Below, one piece after another: positions 9,491 through 19,196 of a stretch of DNA of 22,646 nt. The notes under the pieces were generated by a model that was given only the letters and a program-made list of their open reading frames with translations, searched no databases and was not told the origin of the DNA. Position numbers and translations under genes: made by a program. Within the stretch, counting starts at the first letter, position 1. Every line of letters begins with the position of its first letter. The stretch is from Psilocybe azurescens (lineage: Eukaryota > Basidiomycota > Agaricomycetes > Agaricales > Agrocybaceae): NCBI GenBank assembly GCA_023853785.1, contig JAJIRX010000913.1:1-22646 (forward strand). The letters run 5' to 3'.

Positions 9491-10800
9491 TGTTTCTGAT
9501 GTACTATTCGTAAAGGCATCGCGAAGGTCGGATGAATCAGAAGGGAATTTCGAGAAGTCGTGCAGCTGCCCGTCCATATGCAGGGGTGAAGCTTGCTCGA
9601 TGAAGGATAAGTCAACAAAAAGTTAGAGATAAAAATTTTGAGGTAGGAAACACTTGTTTTGATCCCAGGAGGAAGGACGGTGAGCTGTTCTCCGCTGGAA
9701 ACATTACTGAACTTAATATATCCTCCAATTGGCAGGCATGCCTGGGGATCGCTGCCGGTTCGAACATTTACAAACGCTGGTTTGTAAATGGTATCTGACC
9801 CATGCGTCAAGATGCAATGAGTACCCGTAAACATATATAGGTAATGTGCAACTCACCAATACCCAGGTCAAGAATGTCGAAGGCAAATACCCACACAAAT
9901 AACTTGGACCGAGAGTTATTTGTTAATTTGAAACCAACTTCAAGCTGGATTTGTCGGTATTCGCGACAGAGATGTTTATGGTACCATCCCGGTTCAAGTT
10001 GTCACCATCAGGCAATGAGGCCGAGGTGTAGCGTCCATCAACGCAACTGAGACGCCATGCCTCCAAGGTAATATCACGCACGTCCATTGCGCTCTTCAAA
10101 CTAGGAGACCGCCATAAATGCCAAAGGAAATGCGAAGCATGCTCGAGAATACGGAGAATGACGGAGCCGTCCGACGTTGCTACCGTGAGGAGGCGTGTCA
10201 ATTCATCGCGATCTCTTATTTCAAAGACAGCGCTGCCATGTCGCACTAGCACGAGGACCTGATGTTGGTTATCCCTCCCTACAAAGCGGAGTGTGTTGTA
10301 ATCGTATTCGACTAGTTGTTCGACGATATCGTGAGATAAAGACGAGTCATCCTCGGCTATAGAGACACATAGCTCGTGGCCCCGACTACGATGCCCCCGG
10401 ATGTCTTGCGGAGCCGTAAAGGGTCTTTCATTTTGTCTATCGAGGGGTTCTCCAGGTGTGATATAATAAGGAGCGGTGGGTTTCGTCGTACTGAATATGA
10501 AGCGATCATTATGTTTCCCTAGACATAAAGGATTTTGACTATAAACAATATTAGTCAACTTCGTTCTCAAAGGGTGAATGCATACAACAGACCCAGATAG
10601 CTTTAAGCCTTGAATAATATTCCGATAAGTGCAGGTAGAAGTTTTCCTTGCGAGTTTTACCTCACGAAGAACGCGCATCAGATCTGAGGTAAATTCCCCG
10701 TGACCTGATGGTTCTCTTGATCTTTCGAATTGTTGACATGAAGCTAGGAGGACATGTGAGGAAAAATTGGCGCTGGCGTAGCTATCTCCTTTGAATCCCC

Positions 10801-10829
10801 CCTGCATGAGAGCAGTCTAGAATCAGGGT
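10801..10829 (-). other. Competing 3' splice sites around the catalytic Cys (copy 1)
   Basis: The acceptor ending at 10830 (CCGCAG) opens an exon reading TLILDCSHAGG, the canonical catalytic Cys segment. A run of six G then throws the frame out. A second acceptor (CATGCAG) opens the exon at 10801, 28 bases further on, and restores the downstream frame (GGFKGDSYASANF) while removing the Cys. The upstream exon ends in phase 0 (GNNI). Confidence 0.6.
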
Positions 10830-10886
10830 CTGCGGAAGTGGGGTCTAGTCAGTAAAACATATCAGAAATGTTGCGAGTCAACGAAC

Positions 10887-11275
10887 AATGTTGTTTCCCT
10901 TTACGGTGACCACATGCGCAAGTAAATCATTGATATCGCTGGCCGAAATAACTTCACCATCAGGGTAATCATATGGCACGATACATGGAGTATTTGAACT
11001 GTCCAGCGTGGCATGGCCAGCAAAGAAGATGATGATTGGATCGTTGAACTTTATCTCCTTATTGTCTGCTAGCGACGAAATGTATTGAATAATTGTTGCA
11101 CGGGTGGCCCTTTCGTCGAGGAGAATAGATGGCCGGCTATCCGATATACCGAAAGAGTCTGCGAGAAATGCTGAAAGGGAAACAGCATCGTCAACGCGTC
11201 CGCTTAGCCGAGGGAAGTAATCATCATTGTACATATTAATGCCAATGTAAATAGATGAAACACGCGGCATAGGAC
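10887..11275 (-). other. Caspase-like p20 exon (copy 1)
   Basis: This single exon encodes the first part of a C14 caspase/metacaspase fold: SSIYIGINMY (first strand), VDDAVSLSAFLADSFGI, LLDERATRATIIQYISSLAD, then IIIFFAGH with the catalytic His, and IVPYDYPDG. The segment after GH is shorter than in copy 2 (GHATLDSSN against GHSGHYIPHDSN). The usual Gly after the His is therefore changed to Ala-Thr here, which may weaken activity. Confidence 0.75.
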
Positions 11276-12642
11276 CTACATCGCAATGTTGAGCAAGCTT
11301 GCAACAGTAATAAATATGTACAGATATACTCACCAAAGCAATCGTAGAATTTCCACCATGTACGCGACTCCTTTGGGTATAAATTGTCTAAGAAAGACCA
11401 GAGCGTAGAATCTTGGGTGTAGTCACGGTTCCGTGGAATAATCTCAAATGAATCCAATGCGTCTGCCAAAGTGGCCATGCGAAAGTCTTTATGCTCCGGT
11501 TTATAACTTCTGTGGAGTTCCTCTTTCAAGGCGGTAGTCAAAATAGTGCACGCATCGGGGAATTCGGTGATAGATCGTCTACTGATTTCTAAGGTATGGT
11601 TGATATTCAGTAGACGTCTTTGATTTGAGATGATGAAACACCTACTTGATGCAGACACTGCAACGAGAGCGTGGAAATGATGATCGTCCATTGCCTCCTG
11701 TTTTCCATGAGAGTTCTCCAAGGCTCTTAGTGCTTCGTCTGCACGAGAATAGGGATCGTCCTCGATCATTTTTTTGTTCTGTCAGGGACACTTTATCCCA
11801 AACAAGACCATTATCCCAAAACTTTGCGGCTGGCTTGTACTTTTCGTCTTCTGACCGCGTGGCAAAAGACAGACTCGTGAATAAGCTGGCCGAATAAAAT
11901 TCGACGGGGACTCTGACGGCTAGGGGGCCTGAATATACAAAAGTGTTTGTCAGCCTTGTCGTAGCCTAAACGAACCGACAAAGGCACCAACCAACGAGTA
12001 ACATCATCTGGGCCTTTATATGATAATCGCGAGATCGGAATATACTCGACGACCCTATAAAACATGTTCATGGAAGACATTGGAGTGAGAGATTTGAAGG
12101 GGTGGCGATGAGGTTCCATTTTAGCCCTTTTTTTATCGCTTCATACGACATCCAGCGCAGAGATGGGCCAAAGTGATCAAGCTCCAGATTTGTAACGTTT
12201 CCACCACCGCTGTTGTGATATATGGCTCGTATGAGAAACCAAGAGACATGTTTATTGATATTTTACTCACATGTCTGAATGGGATCCGGCAAACCATACC
12301 TCTTTGACGTCCCCGAGAGGTGGGGGGTAGTTCCTTCAGAGACGGCTTCAGTATACAGGGGACCCTCGCCTCCATTTGCATATTCCGGCAGAAATTTGAC
12401 TCGCAGCTCGTCGAGGGCTAGTGCGTGTCGGAAGGTACAAACATATCTCATGCCAGTAGTCGTCTCGGGAAGGTTCGGACCTCGGAAGACCCCAATGGCC
12501 GACACAGTGTCCCTAGTAGAGCACCGATTGAGCTTCGTACTGTTTGAAGAACCGAGACTCACCAAGCACCAACGAAATGAACTCTCACGCTTCGACGTGA
12601 AAGTGTTTTTTTGAAATGTTTGCACAAGTCTGCAGACTCCTT

Positions 12643-12800
12643 TTCGTCCTGCTTGGTTTCTTCGTCCTGCTTGGTTTCTTCGTCCTGCTTGGTTTCTTCG
12701 TCCTGCATGGTTTCTCCGTCCTGCATGATTTGTTTGTCCTGCTTGATTTTTTTTGTCCTGCTTGGTTTTTGTCCGGCTTCGTCTTTTTGTCCGGCTTCGT
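12643..12800. repeat. 18-bp coding minisatellite in DUF2235 copy 1
   Basis: The repeat unit is TTCGTCCTGCTTGGTTTC on the plus strand. About four units are nearly perfect, and further degenerate units run towards 12800. On the minus strand, the frame that joins the downstream motif VHFVGAW reads repeated ETKQDE, a charged six-residue unit. The array lies between the YDLYTQT segment and the KKTLSRRSVRVHF segment. Copy 2 has only a remnant here. Confidence 0.8.
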
Positions 12801-13674
12801 TCTAATGGTTTGGGTATACAAATCATATGCGCTGTATAGCTATTTTTGAATAGAATTACACAACACAACAGAATGTATACTCACAACGCTATTTGTTCTT
12901 TGTTTCCCTTATGAAGAAGGCCAACCTGTATACTCTAATGTTAGCGATGTTGAAGATAGAAATCACTGGAGTACTACAAACACCGCACCTTTTCTATCAT
13001 TCCGGCAATGACGCGAACCTGATAAGCACCGCGAGAGAACCCTTGACGAAATGACTTTTGAAAAAGAGCAATAGACGCAGACGACGTGAGCATACTCACC
13101 GAACAGAAAGATGCGGTCCCCAGGCTTATAGTTCTCTGAAAGCCACTCGTAGGCACTGAGAACTTTGGCTTTGAAGTTTCTGTGACAGACGTTAGAGGAC
13201 CGAAAAGCTTGGAACAAGGCAAACATTCACGTTGCAAACAGTTTGTCGATGCCGTGCCGAATACATTGCTTCCATGCTTTATAAGAAAAGGAGTCTTTGA
13301 CGTATGTCCCAATCCCGCTGTTATAGTATGTCAACTGGTCATCGTTCTTGACGAGACGACTATACAGCTCTACAACATTGGTGTTCTGGTATTATACCAT
13401 GTTAATGCTGTACTCGATCAATTGGAGGCAAGTGATTGAACGCACATGTTGACCAAATTGATTCGCCGTTCCGTCAATGCAAACAACGAGGTTTCTGACC
13501 ACCGGGGAAGCCATACATTGGCATTCTTTCCCTGCTGTCGACCTGGTGCGTTGTTCCTCGGCCCCGTCGGTTGGAGCATTGTCGACGTGAGAAGACATGT
13601 CCCGGTTATAACCGGGCTCCTCGTTGTGATCCAGCTCCTCCTCAGTAAAGCACAGAGTCACTTGAAACCGACAT

Positions 13675-14096
13675 GCGAGAGAGGTGGTAGAGAGAGGAAA
13701 GTAAGTAAAGCTTGTCGACGAGGGCTTTCATGCATCCGAACAAGATTAGCAAATATCGCACGGATGATATGGCGTGGGATTACGCCTGCATTCTGTTTGA
13801 TGGCCGCCGGGGCATGGAATTCATGGAATACTTGATATAAATATCTCATGCCTCTGGACCGAGCAAGATGTTGTTCTTGATTTTCATGCATTAGAAGTTT
13901 CATTGCTATATGTTAGTGGCGAAGTTATCTGGAACGACTTTGAAGGCTCGTATAAGCATACGACGTGAATGTTACATCCAGCATAAACTCGCCAAAAGGT
14001 GGTTAGGGCCTCCACTGGAGACAACAGTTCAAATTGTAGGGGTTTAGGTCTCTTCAAGACATAAATGACGCAATGAAGTACCACTGGAAAGGACAA
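13675..14096. other. Upstream region of DUF2235-caspase copy 1, ending at the duplication junction
   Basis: This is the likely promoter and 5' flank of copy 1. It is matched by 21447-21931 in the second unit. It ends in a shared stretch (CACTGGAAAGGA) immediately followed by ATG1-derived sequence. A segment of about 60 bp near 21793-21852 of the second unit is absent here. No separate gene is seen. Confidence 0.5.
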
Positions 14097-14630
14097 GCTT
14101 CTTGATGTAGTTCGTGAGGTCCTCACCGGCGCAGTATTCCATGACCAGGTATATGTGCTTCTCTGTGCGCTGCAAGGGGTAAGGGTACGGGTGAGAATGA
14201 AGACGAGATGGATTTCCACTGCCACTGTGGAAGTGGAGACGAAAAAGAAGAGCAGAGACACGCACGACGATATCGATGAGCTTTGTGATATGCCGATGGG
14301 CGAGCGACTTGAGGATCTGGATCTCGCTCTGCAGGTTCTCGAAGAGCTTCGTCGTCAGGTTGTCGCACTTGACCTGCTTGATGGTGACCGTCTGCCTGGT
14401 GTCCTGCAATAATCACAATGCTATGGAGTAGAGTAAATATCAGAATCCCAGCACCCGCAGAGACGGAGGGGATCCAGCACACGCACCTCGTGGTAGCCCT
14501 TGTACATAGTGGCGAAGCTGCCTTTGCCGATGTCCCCCACGATGTCATACGGCCGTGCATCATCCTCGAACTAGCCCGCCGTCGTCCGCGCGGGAGCCTG
14601 TCGCTTGAAAGTCTGTACTGCATTGGACAT
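14097..14630 (-). pseudogene. ATG1 5' fragment (exons 1-3 partial), copy 2
   Basis: This stretch is collinear with ATG1 5731-6285, including introns 1 and 2. It encodes the start ([19 protein letters not shown]), the P-loop GKGSFATMYKG, the exon 2 segment [20 protein letters not shown], and part of exon 3 ([15 protein letters not shown]). An in-frame TAG at 14571-14573 replaces the Glu codon of the GEF motif. The fragment stops inside exon 3 and lacks the HRD and DFG parts, so no kinase can be made. Introns are retained, so it arose by DNA duplication and not by retroposition. Confidence 0.88.
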
Positions 14631-14995
14631 CTTCTCGTCCAGATGAGATTGCGGTGTATCATCGATAGTGTAGTGTAGTGGATGGATAGAGTTCAGTGTC
14701 AGTGGGTAAGCAGAGAAATGAAGAACATGCACATCCGGATAAGGTTAGGGACAAGCCATAAATGTCATCGTTGAACGAATTACCAGCTGACAAAGCATTT
14801 TGCATTGCTCCCAGACCCCTTGTTTGCCCGCTTTGCGCTTTCGCTCCCACTGCACAGCGCCTCCGCGTCGGCATACGTCTATATTTATAATCTTGCACGA
14901 GAACTTTGCCCGGTCATGTGTATCTGCAAATATAAGTATAAAATAACCCGCTCCGAGTCCTTCACACCAGCACCCTTACCTTTACACTGCGGACC
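14631..14995. promoter_or_regulatory. Duplicated divergent promoter of the ATG1 fragment and GST copy 2
   Basis: The region is homologous to 6286-6661. A TATAAAAT box at 14937-14944 keeps the same 51-52 bp distance to the GST ATG as in unit 1. Confidence 0.55.
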
Positions 14996-15901
14996 ATGCA
15001 GCCCCAGCAGCCCCAGCCCAAATACACAGTCATCGGAACGCCCTTCTCAACTTTCACCCGCACCATCACGCTCGCGCTGCACTACAAGTCCGTCCCGCAC
15101 ACCCAAGTCCCTGTCTTCCCGCACTCGCCCGGCGCGGACGCCGCGCACCCCTTTGGCATTATCCCCACTCTCCTCATCCAGAATCAGAATCACCCCGGCG
15201 AAAGCGACGCTAACCATGAGAACACGATAAAACTGCGCGAGACACAGGCCATCATCCGGTACATCGACCGCATCGCGCCCGAGCCCACCCTGCATTTCCA
15301 CCCAGCACAACCTGGGGATGTGGATGCGGGGATGATTGGAGAGAAGATGTGGGAGTATGTGAGCTTCGTGGCGTCGTATGGTGTGTCTTTTCTTGTCTCC
15401 CTTCGAGCCACTTTTCGTCGGTCTCATTTCTTGCCCTCTTTCTCTTTCCATGCCATGCCCCACCCATCCACCCATCCACCCACACAACAGGCTTCCCAAC
15501 AATCGAACACGGCCTCGTCAAACCGCGCCTCAAACACCTCGCCTCAAACACCTCGCCTCGGGCCTCTCCCCCTCCGCCATCACACCGCTCCTCACCCCGA
15601 ACCTCCCCGCGCTCGCCAACTTCCTCGACATCACTGCGCAGTGCCTCTCCCCCAATCCCAACCACCCCTTCCTATTCGCCCCGCACCCGACGTACGCCGA
15701 CCTCCACCTCTTCCCCATCCTCGCCGACCTGCGCCCCACGCCCGAGTGGGCTGCCCTCTCGCGCACCCGCTCGGCCCGAGATTGGCGCGCTGGATGGAGA
15801 GTATGGATGCGCTGGAGTGTGTGCGAAGGACGAGGGAGGGGACGGTGAGTGCGGGGGTCGGGCTGGAGGTTGGTGGTGGTGGTGTGCCAGGTGACGCATG
15901 A
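14996..15901 (+). pseudogene. Glutathione S-transferase-like, copy 2 (frameshifted)
   Basis: Exon 1 (14996-15380) is intact and in frame through LHFHPAQPGDVDAGMIGEK and WEYVSFVASY. The intron is 15381-15490 (GTGTGT..ACAG). Exon 2 starts GFPTIEHGLVKPRLKHLAS, but a 14-bp tandem duplication at 15528-15555 shifts the frame. The downstream homologous segment (LANFLDITAQCL, YADLHLFPILADLRP) lies in another frame, and a further single-base loss near EWAAL shifts it again. A change near 15840 also removes the stop used by copy 1, extending the end (VGLEVGGGGVPGDA). The 14-bp duplication is not a typical homopolymer error, so this copy is probably truly damaged. It shares the TATA-containing promoter of copy 1. 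Confidence 0.8.
15528..15555. repeat. 14-bp tandem duplication in GST copy 2 exon 2
   Basis: CCTCAAACACCTCG is present twice in direct succession, whereas copy 1 has it once. The insertion is not a multiple of three and breaks the frame. Confidence 0.9.
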
Positions 15902-17289
15902 GGTATGGACTCTGGAAGGATGCTCGTGGCCCCAAAAAGTAATCACGGGCAATAAAACTCCTAATATCTCTGAACATGACCACAATAAAATCAGGGTCTC
16001 TTAGCTAGATCTGGCAGTGCTTTTGAACAGTGATATTAATCTCCTGAAAAGGGTCCCTCCTTCCGTTTATGGTAGATTTTTCGAATCGATGAGAAACCTA
16101 TCTCAACGAGGAGATGTCTATCAAGGCTGAAAATTTATCACAATATAAACAATACGTAGACATACAATCATTTCATTCTACTACATAAACCTAAGCTCTG
16201 AAGTCCTTTGATCTCTGACAATTACTAAATTAAATTGGATTTAAATATGACATATTTACTGAAGTCCAATGAGAGCGTCCCAAGGGACCCCTGGCGTAAA
16301 GAAGGACACATGAAATATTCTCGAACTGCTATAAACTGGAAAACTACGACGAAAACTGAGAGCGTCTTTCTCTTTCGCACCAGGAAAGCTCAAACAAAAC
16401 ATCTGTAGTTTACGCTATCCAACACAAATACATCTTAAGTTAGGCTACGTCAGAAGCAATCATTGGACAATGTTTTCATTTTCTTGATTTATTTCAAGCG
16501 ATTGGCAAAACCATTATCTCAGAATGTTTGGACGCATTATGAAACTGGAAGATGATTATTTTCATCTCACCAAGTTTTGTAAGCTGAGGTATCATTGAAT
16601 GAAGGTTGCAAGCCGTGAGAACCGTGATTACTTTCTGTGCCCACAAGTATGCATCGTGTACGTGTATTGGCCCTTATTGCAAGATTCTGTATTCAACCCA
16701 TATCGATGTCCATATCGATCCTTCACAAAAGTTACAAAACCCGCAGCCTCCTCATTGACGGAGAATTTTCAACGGCACCTTCGTCTCTCAAGCGCTCACT
16801 GGCGTATCCAAGTCGCAAAATATCACTGTGATTCTGAGTCGAATCCAAGACCCGAAGTACATATGCAAATGCAGATAACTCTATCTGTGGCTATACGTCC
16901 TACGTTTGTACCTACATACATACGTACTTCCCACCACGTCCCAATCCCAATCTCCGCTCTAGGGCACCTCTGAGATCTGAGGCTCTGATCTGTACAAGCG
17001 CCTATAATCTCTTGATCACCATACTAATATGGCAGACTGCAAAAATTAAACCGATCAAGTCTTATAAGTTCATCAGCCGCCTCAGCCGCCGATATGCTAA
17101 TTTGTATTTTTCCGACACGCCATTTACATATGTAAAAACTGGCGTACACATTTCTCCTTCAATGTGACCGGGTCCATGAAGCGGGTGTCGTCAATCAGAA
17201 TAGTTTCAGAAAGAAACGAAACAGGCAAAAATCATTTACTACATACTTGTACATCAACATAGAGATTCTCAATAACAATTGCTGTACGA
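15902..17289. other. Non-coding region between GST copy 2 and DUF2235-caspase copy 2
   Basis: It contains a candidate inserted element (15926-16644). To the right are sequences collinear with unit 1: 16660-16910 matches about 7560-7733, and 16910-17289 matches about 8985-9397. The junction near 16910 is the empty site of the unit 1 transposon. No gene is seen. Confidence 0.55.
15926..16644. mobile_element. Candidate non-autonomous TIR element specific to unit 2
   Basis: The left end reads GTGGCCCCAAAAAGTAATCA and the right end, reverse complemented, reads GTGGGCACAGAAAGTAATCA, with CGG following in both arms. About 20 of 23 positions match. The 719-bp interior is AT-rich with no coding potential, and unit 1 has nothing comparable at this place. 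I could not identify a convincing target-site duplication, so the exact ends and class are uncertain. Confidence 0.45.
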
Positions 17290-17367
17290 CTACTCTTGCT
17301 TGACTATTCGGACTACAATTGTATTCCAGAATTGTCGACGAATTGAGGGATTAAAGGGCTTCGCCCC

Positions 17368-17385
17368 TCCGCCTCTGAGCCGTAA
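17368..17385 (-). other. Ubiquitin-like LRLRGG motif in the C-terminal tail (copy 2)
   Basis: The copy 2 tail reads MNSTSETLRLRGGG followed by AKPFNPS. The hexapeptide is identical to copy 1 although the next dozen residues differ between copies. Confidence 0.6.
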
Positions 17386-18708
17386 TGTTTCTGATGTACT
17401 ATTCATAATGGCGTCGTGAAGGTCAGATGAATCAGACGGGAATTTTGAGAAGTTATGCAGCTGGCCATCGATATGCAAGGGTGAAGCTTGCTCGATAAAG
17501 GATAAGTCAACAAAAAGTCAGATATAAAAATTTTGAGGTAAGAAACACTTGTTTCGATCCCAGGAGGAAGGACGGTAAGCTGTTCACCGCTGGAGACATT
17601 GCTGAACTTAAGATGTCCTCCAGCTGGAAGGCATGCCTAGTGCGAGTACCCGGTTTGAACATTCACAAACGCTGGTTTGTAGAGGATATCTGACCCATGC
17701 GTCAAGATGTAATCAGTACCCGTAAACATATGTAGGTGATGTTCGCCTCACCAATACCCAGGTCAAGAATGTCGAAGGCAAATACCCACACAAATAACTC
17801 GTGCTCAGAGCTATTTGTTAATTTGAAACCCAACTTCAAGCTGGATTCAACAGTATTTGCAACGTCAGAGATCCATATGGTGCGATAATGATTCAAGTTG
17901 TCGCCAACAGGCGAAGAGGCGGAGGTGTAGCGTCCATCGACGCTGCCGAGATGCCATGCCTCCAAGGTAATATCACGCACGTTCATTTCGTTCTTCAAAC
18001 TGGGAGACTGCCATAAATGCCAAAGGAAATGTGAAGCATGCTCGAGAATACGGCCAATGACGCTGACATCCGACGTTGCTACCGTGAGGAGGCGTGTCAA
18101 TTCATCGTCATCACTTATTTCAAAGACAGTGTTGCCATTTCGCACTAGCACGAGGACCTGATGCGGGTTATCCCTCCCTACGAAGCGGAGTGTGTCGGAA
18201 TCCTGTCCTACGAGTCGCTTGACGACATCATGAGATAAAGGTGAGTCATCAATGGCTATGGAAATACAGAGCTTGTGTTCCTGACCGCGATGTTCTCGGA
18301 TATCTTGCAGAGCCTTAAAGAGTCTTGTATTTCTGATTCGTCCATCCACGTCTGATTCTGTCGGTGTGACATCACAAAGAGCAGTGGGTTTCTCCATACT
18401 GAATAAGAAGCGATCATAATGTTTCCCTTGACATAAAGGATGTTGACTATAAACAATATCAGCCAACTTCGTTCTCAAAGCGTGAGTGCATACAACAGAC
18501 CCAGGTAGCTTTAAGCGTTGAATAATATCCCGATAAGTGCAGGTATATGTGCCGCTTGCGAGTTTTACCTCACGAAGAACGCGCATCAGATCTGAGGTAA
18601 ATACCCCGTGACCTGATAATTCCCTTGATTCTTCGAATTGTTGACATGAAGCTAGGAGGACATGTGAGCAAAAATTGGCGCTGGCGTAGCTATCTCCTTT
18701 GAATCCCC

Positions 18709-18737
18709 CCTGCATGAGAGCAGTCTAGAATCAGGGT
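18709..18737 (-). other. Competing 3' splice sites around the catalytic Cys (copy 2)
   Basis: The arrangement is the same as in copy 1. A first acceptor opens an exon at 18737 (TLILDCSHAGG), followed by six G that break the frame. A second CATGCAG acceptor, with the exon starting at 18709, restores the frame without the Cys. The intron has a canonical ACTAAC branch-site sequence. Confidence 0.6.
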
Positions 18738-18752
18738 CTGCGGAAGTGGGAA

Positions 18753-19196
18753 CTAGTTAGTAAAGCATATCAGAAATGGTGCGAGCCAACAAACAATATT
18801 GTTTCCCTTCACGGTGGCGACATGCGCAAGTAAATCATTGATAACGCTGGCCGAGATGGATCGGCCACCAACAAACCAATCATATGGTATAATAAATCCG
18901 GTATTTGAATCGTGCGGGATGTAATGACCGGAATGGCCAGCAAAGAAGATGATGATTGGATCATTGAACTTTATCTCCTCGTTGTCTGCTAGCGACGAAA
19001 TGTGTTGAATAATTGTTGCATGGGTGGCCCTTTCGTCGAGAAGAACGGATAGCCCACTATCCGGTATACCGAAAGAGTCTGCGAGAAATGCTGAGAGGGA
19101 AAGAGCATCCTCAACGCATCCTCCGAGCGAAGGTAAGCGATCATCTTTGTACGTATTAATGCCAATGCAAATAAACGAAATACGCGGCATAGGACC
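18753..19196 (-). other. Caspase-like p20 exon (copy 2)
   Basis: The exon begins after a GATGTAG acceptor and reads PMPRISFICIGINTYKDDRL, then CVEDALSLSAFLADSFGI, LLDERATHATIIQHISSLAD and IIIFFAGHSGHYIPHDS. The conserved GHSG form around the catalytic His is kept here, unlike in copy 1. The coding part ends at GNNI near 18800, where a GTTTGT donor starts the next intron. Confidence 0.75.

Larger units (their letters stand above)
9398..13674 (-). pseudogene. DUF2235 hydrolase - caspase-like (C14) fusion, copy 1, frame-disrupted
   Basis: Exons inferred from 13674: to 13446, 13385-13231, 13179-13100, 13041-12989, 12925-12885, 12831-12563, 12512-12271, 12209-11988, 11928-11646, 11588-11334, 11275-10887, 10829 (or 10801)-9857 and 9794-9398. 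The DUF2235 half shows VVCIDGTANQFG, LTYYNSGIGTYVKDS, the nucleophile elbow GFSRGAYQVR, VHFVGAWDTVSAIGVFRG and HSDIGGGN. A middle region of about 150 residues is unfamiliar to me. The caspase half shows IYIGINMY, IIIFFAGH (His at 11013-11015) and TLILDCSHAG (Cys at 10812-10814). The tail ends FWDTMVVPIVKQE. An intron links the halves in frame (CF-G/PMPRVSS), which supports a single fusion gene. Private indels occur near the start, in an A-run of the repeat, before DVKEVW, at LK(M)EP, near 11925 and 11862, and before FKLTN. Substrate and role are unknown. If the indels are sequencing errors, this is an intact gene. Confidence 0.75.
5731..14096. repeat. Tandem segmental duplication, unit 1
   Basis: Unit 1 runs from within ATG1 exon 3 through the divergent promoter, GST copy 1 and DUF2235-caspase copy 1 to the junction at 14096/14097. 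Gene order, orientation, introns and intergenic sequence are repeated in 14097-21931. Lengths are 8,366 and 7,835 bp, and much of the difference comes from the different inserted elements. Confidence 0.85.

Noticed and set aside
11236..11769. Middle region and caspase as two separate genes, with the first ending shortly after FGEY
   Set aside because: That stop is reached only by reading into a GTGAGT..GTAG intron. Splicing keeps the frame open into the caspase exon in both copies.
12279..12614. Plus-strand frame opposite the DUF2235 exons
   Set aside because: It is a mirror of minus-strand coding sequence with conserved DUF2235 motifs and splice sites. The same shadow appears at 20307-20606 in copy 2.
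12643..12800. Possible CRISPR-like array (regular short repeats)
   Set aside because: The units are contiguous 18-mers without unique spacers, inside a eukaryotic coding exon, so this is a minisatellite.
14097..14630. Retrocopy origin for the ATG1 fragments
   Set aside because: Introns 1 and 2 and the upstream promoter are retained, so the fragments came from DNA duplication.
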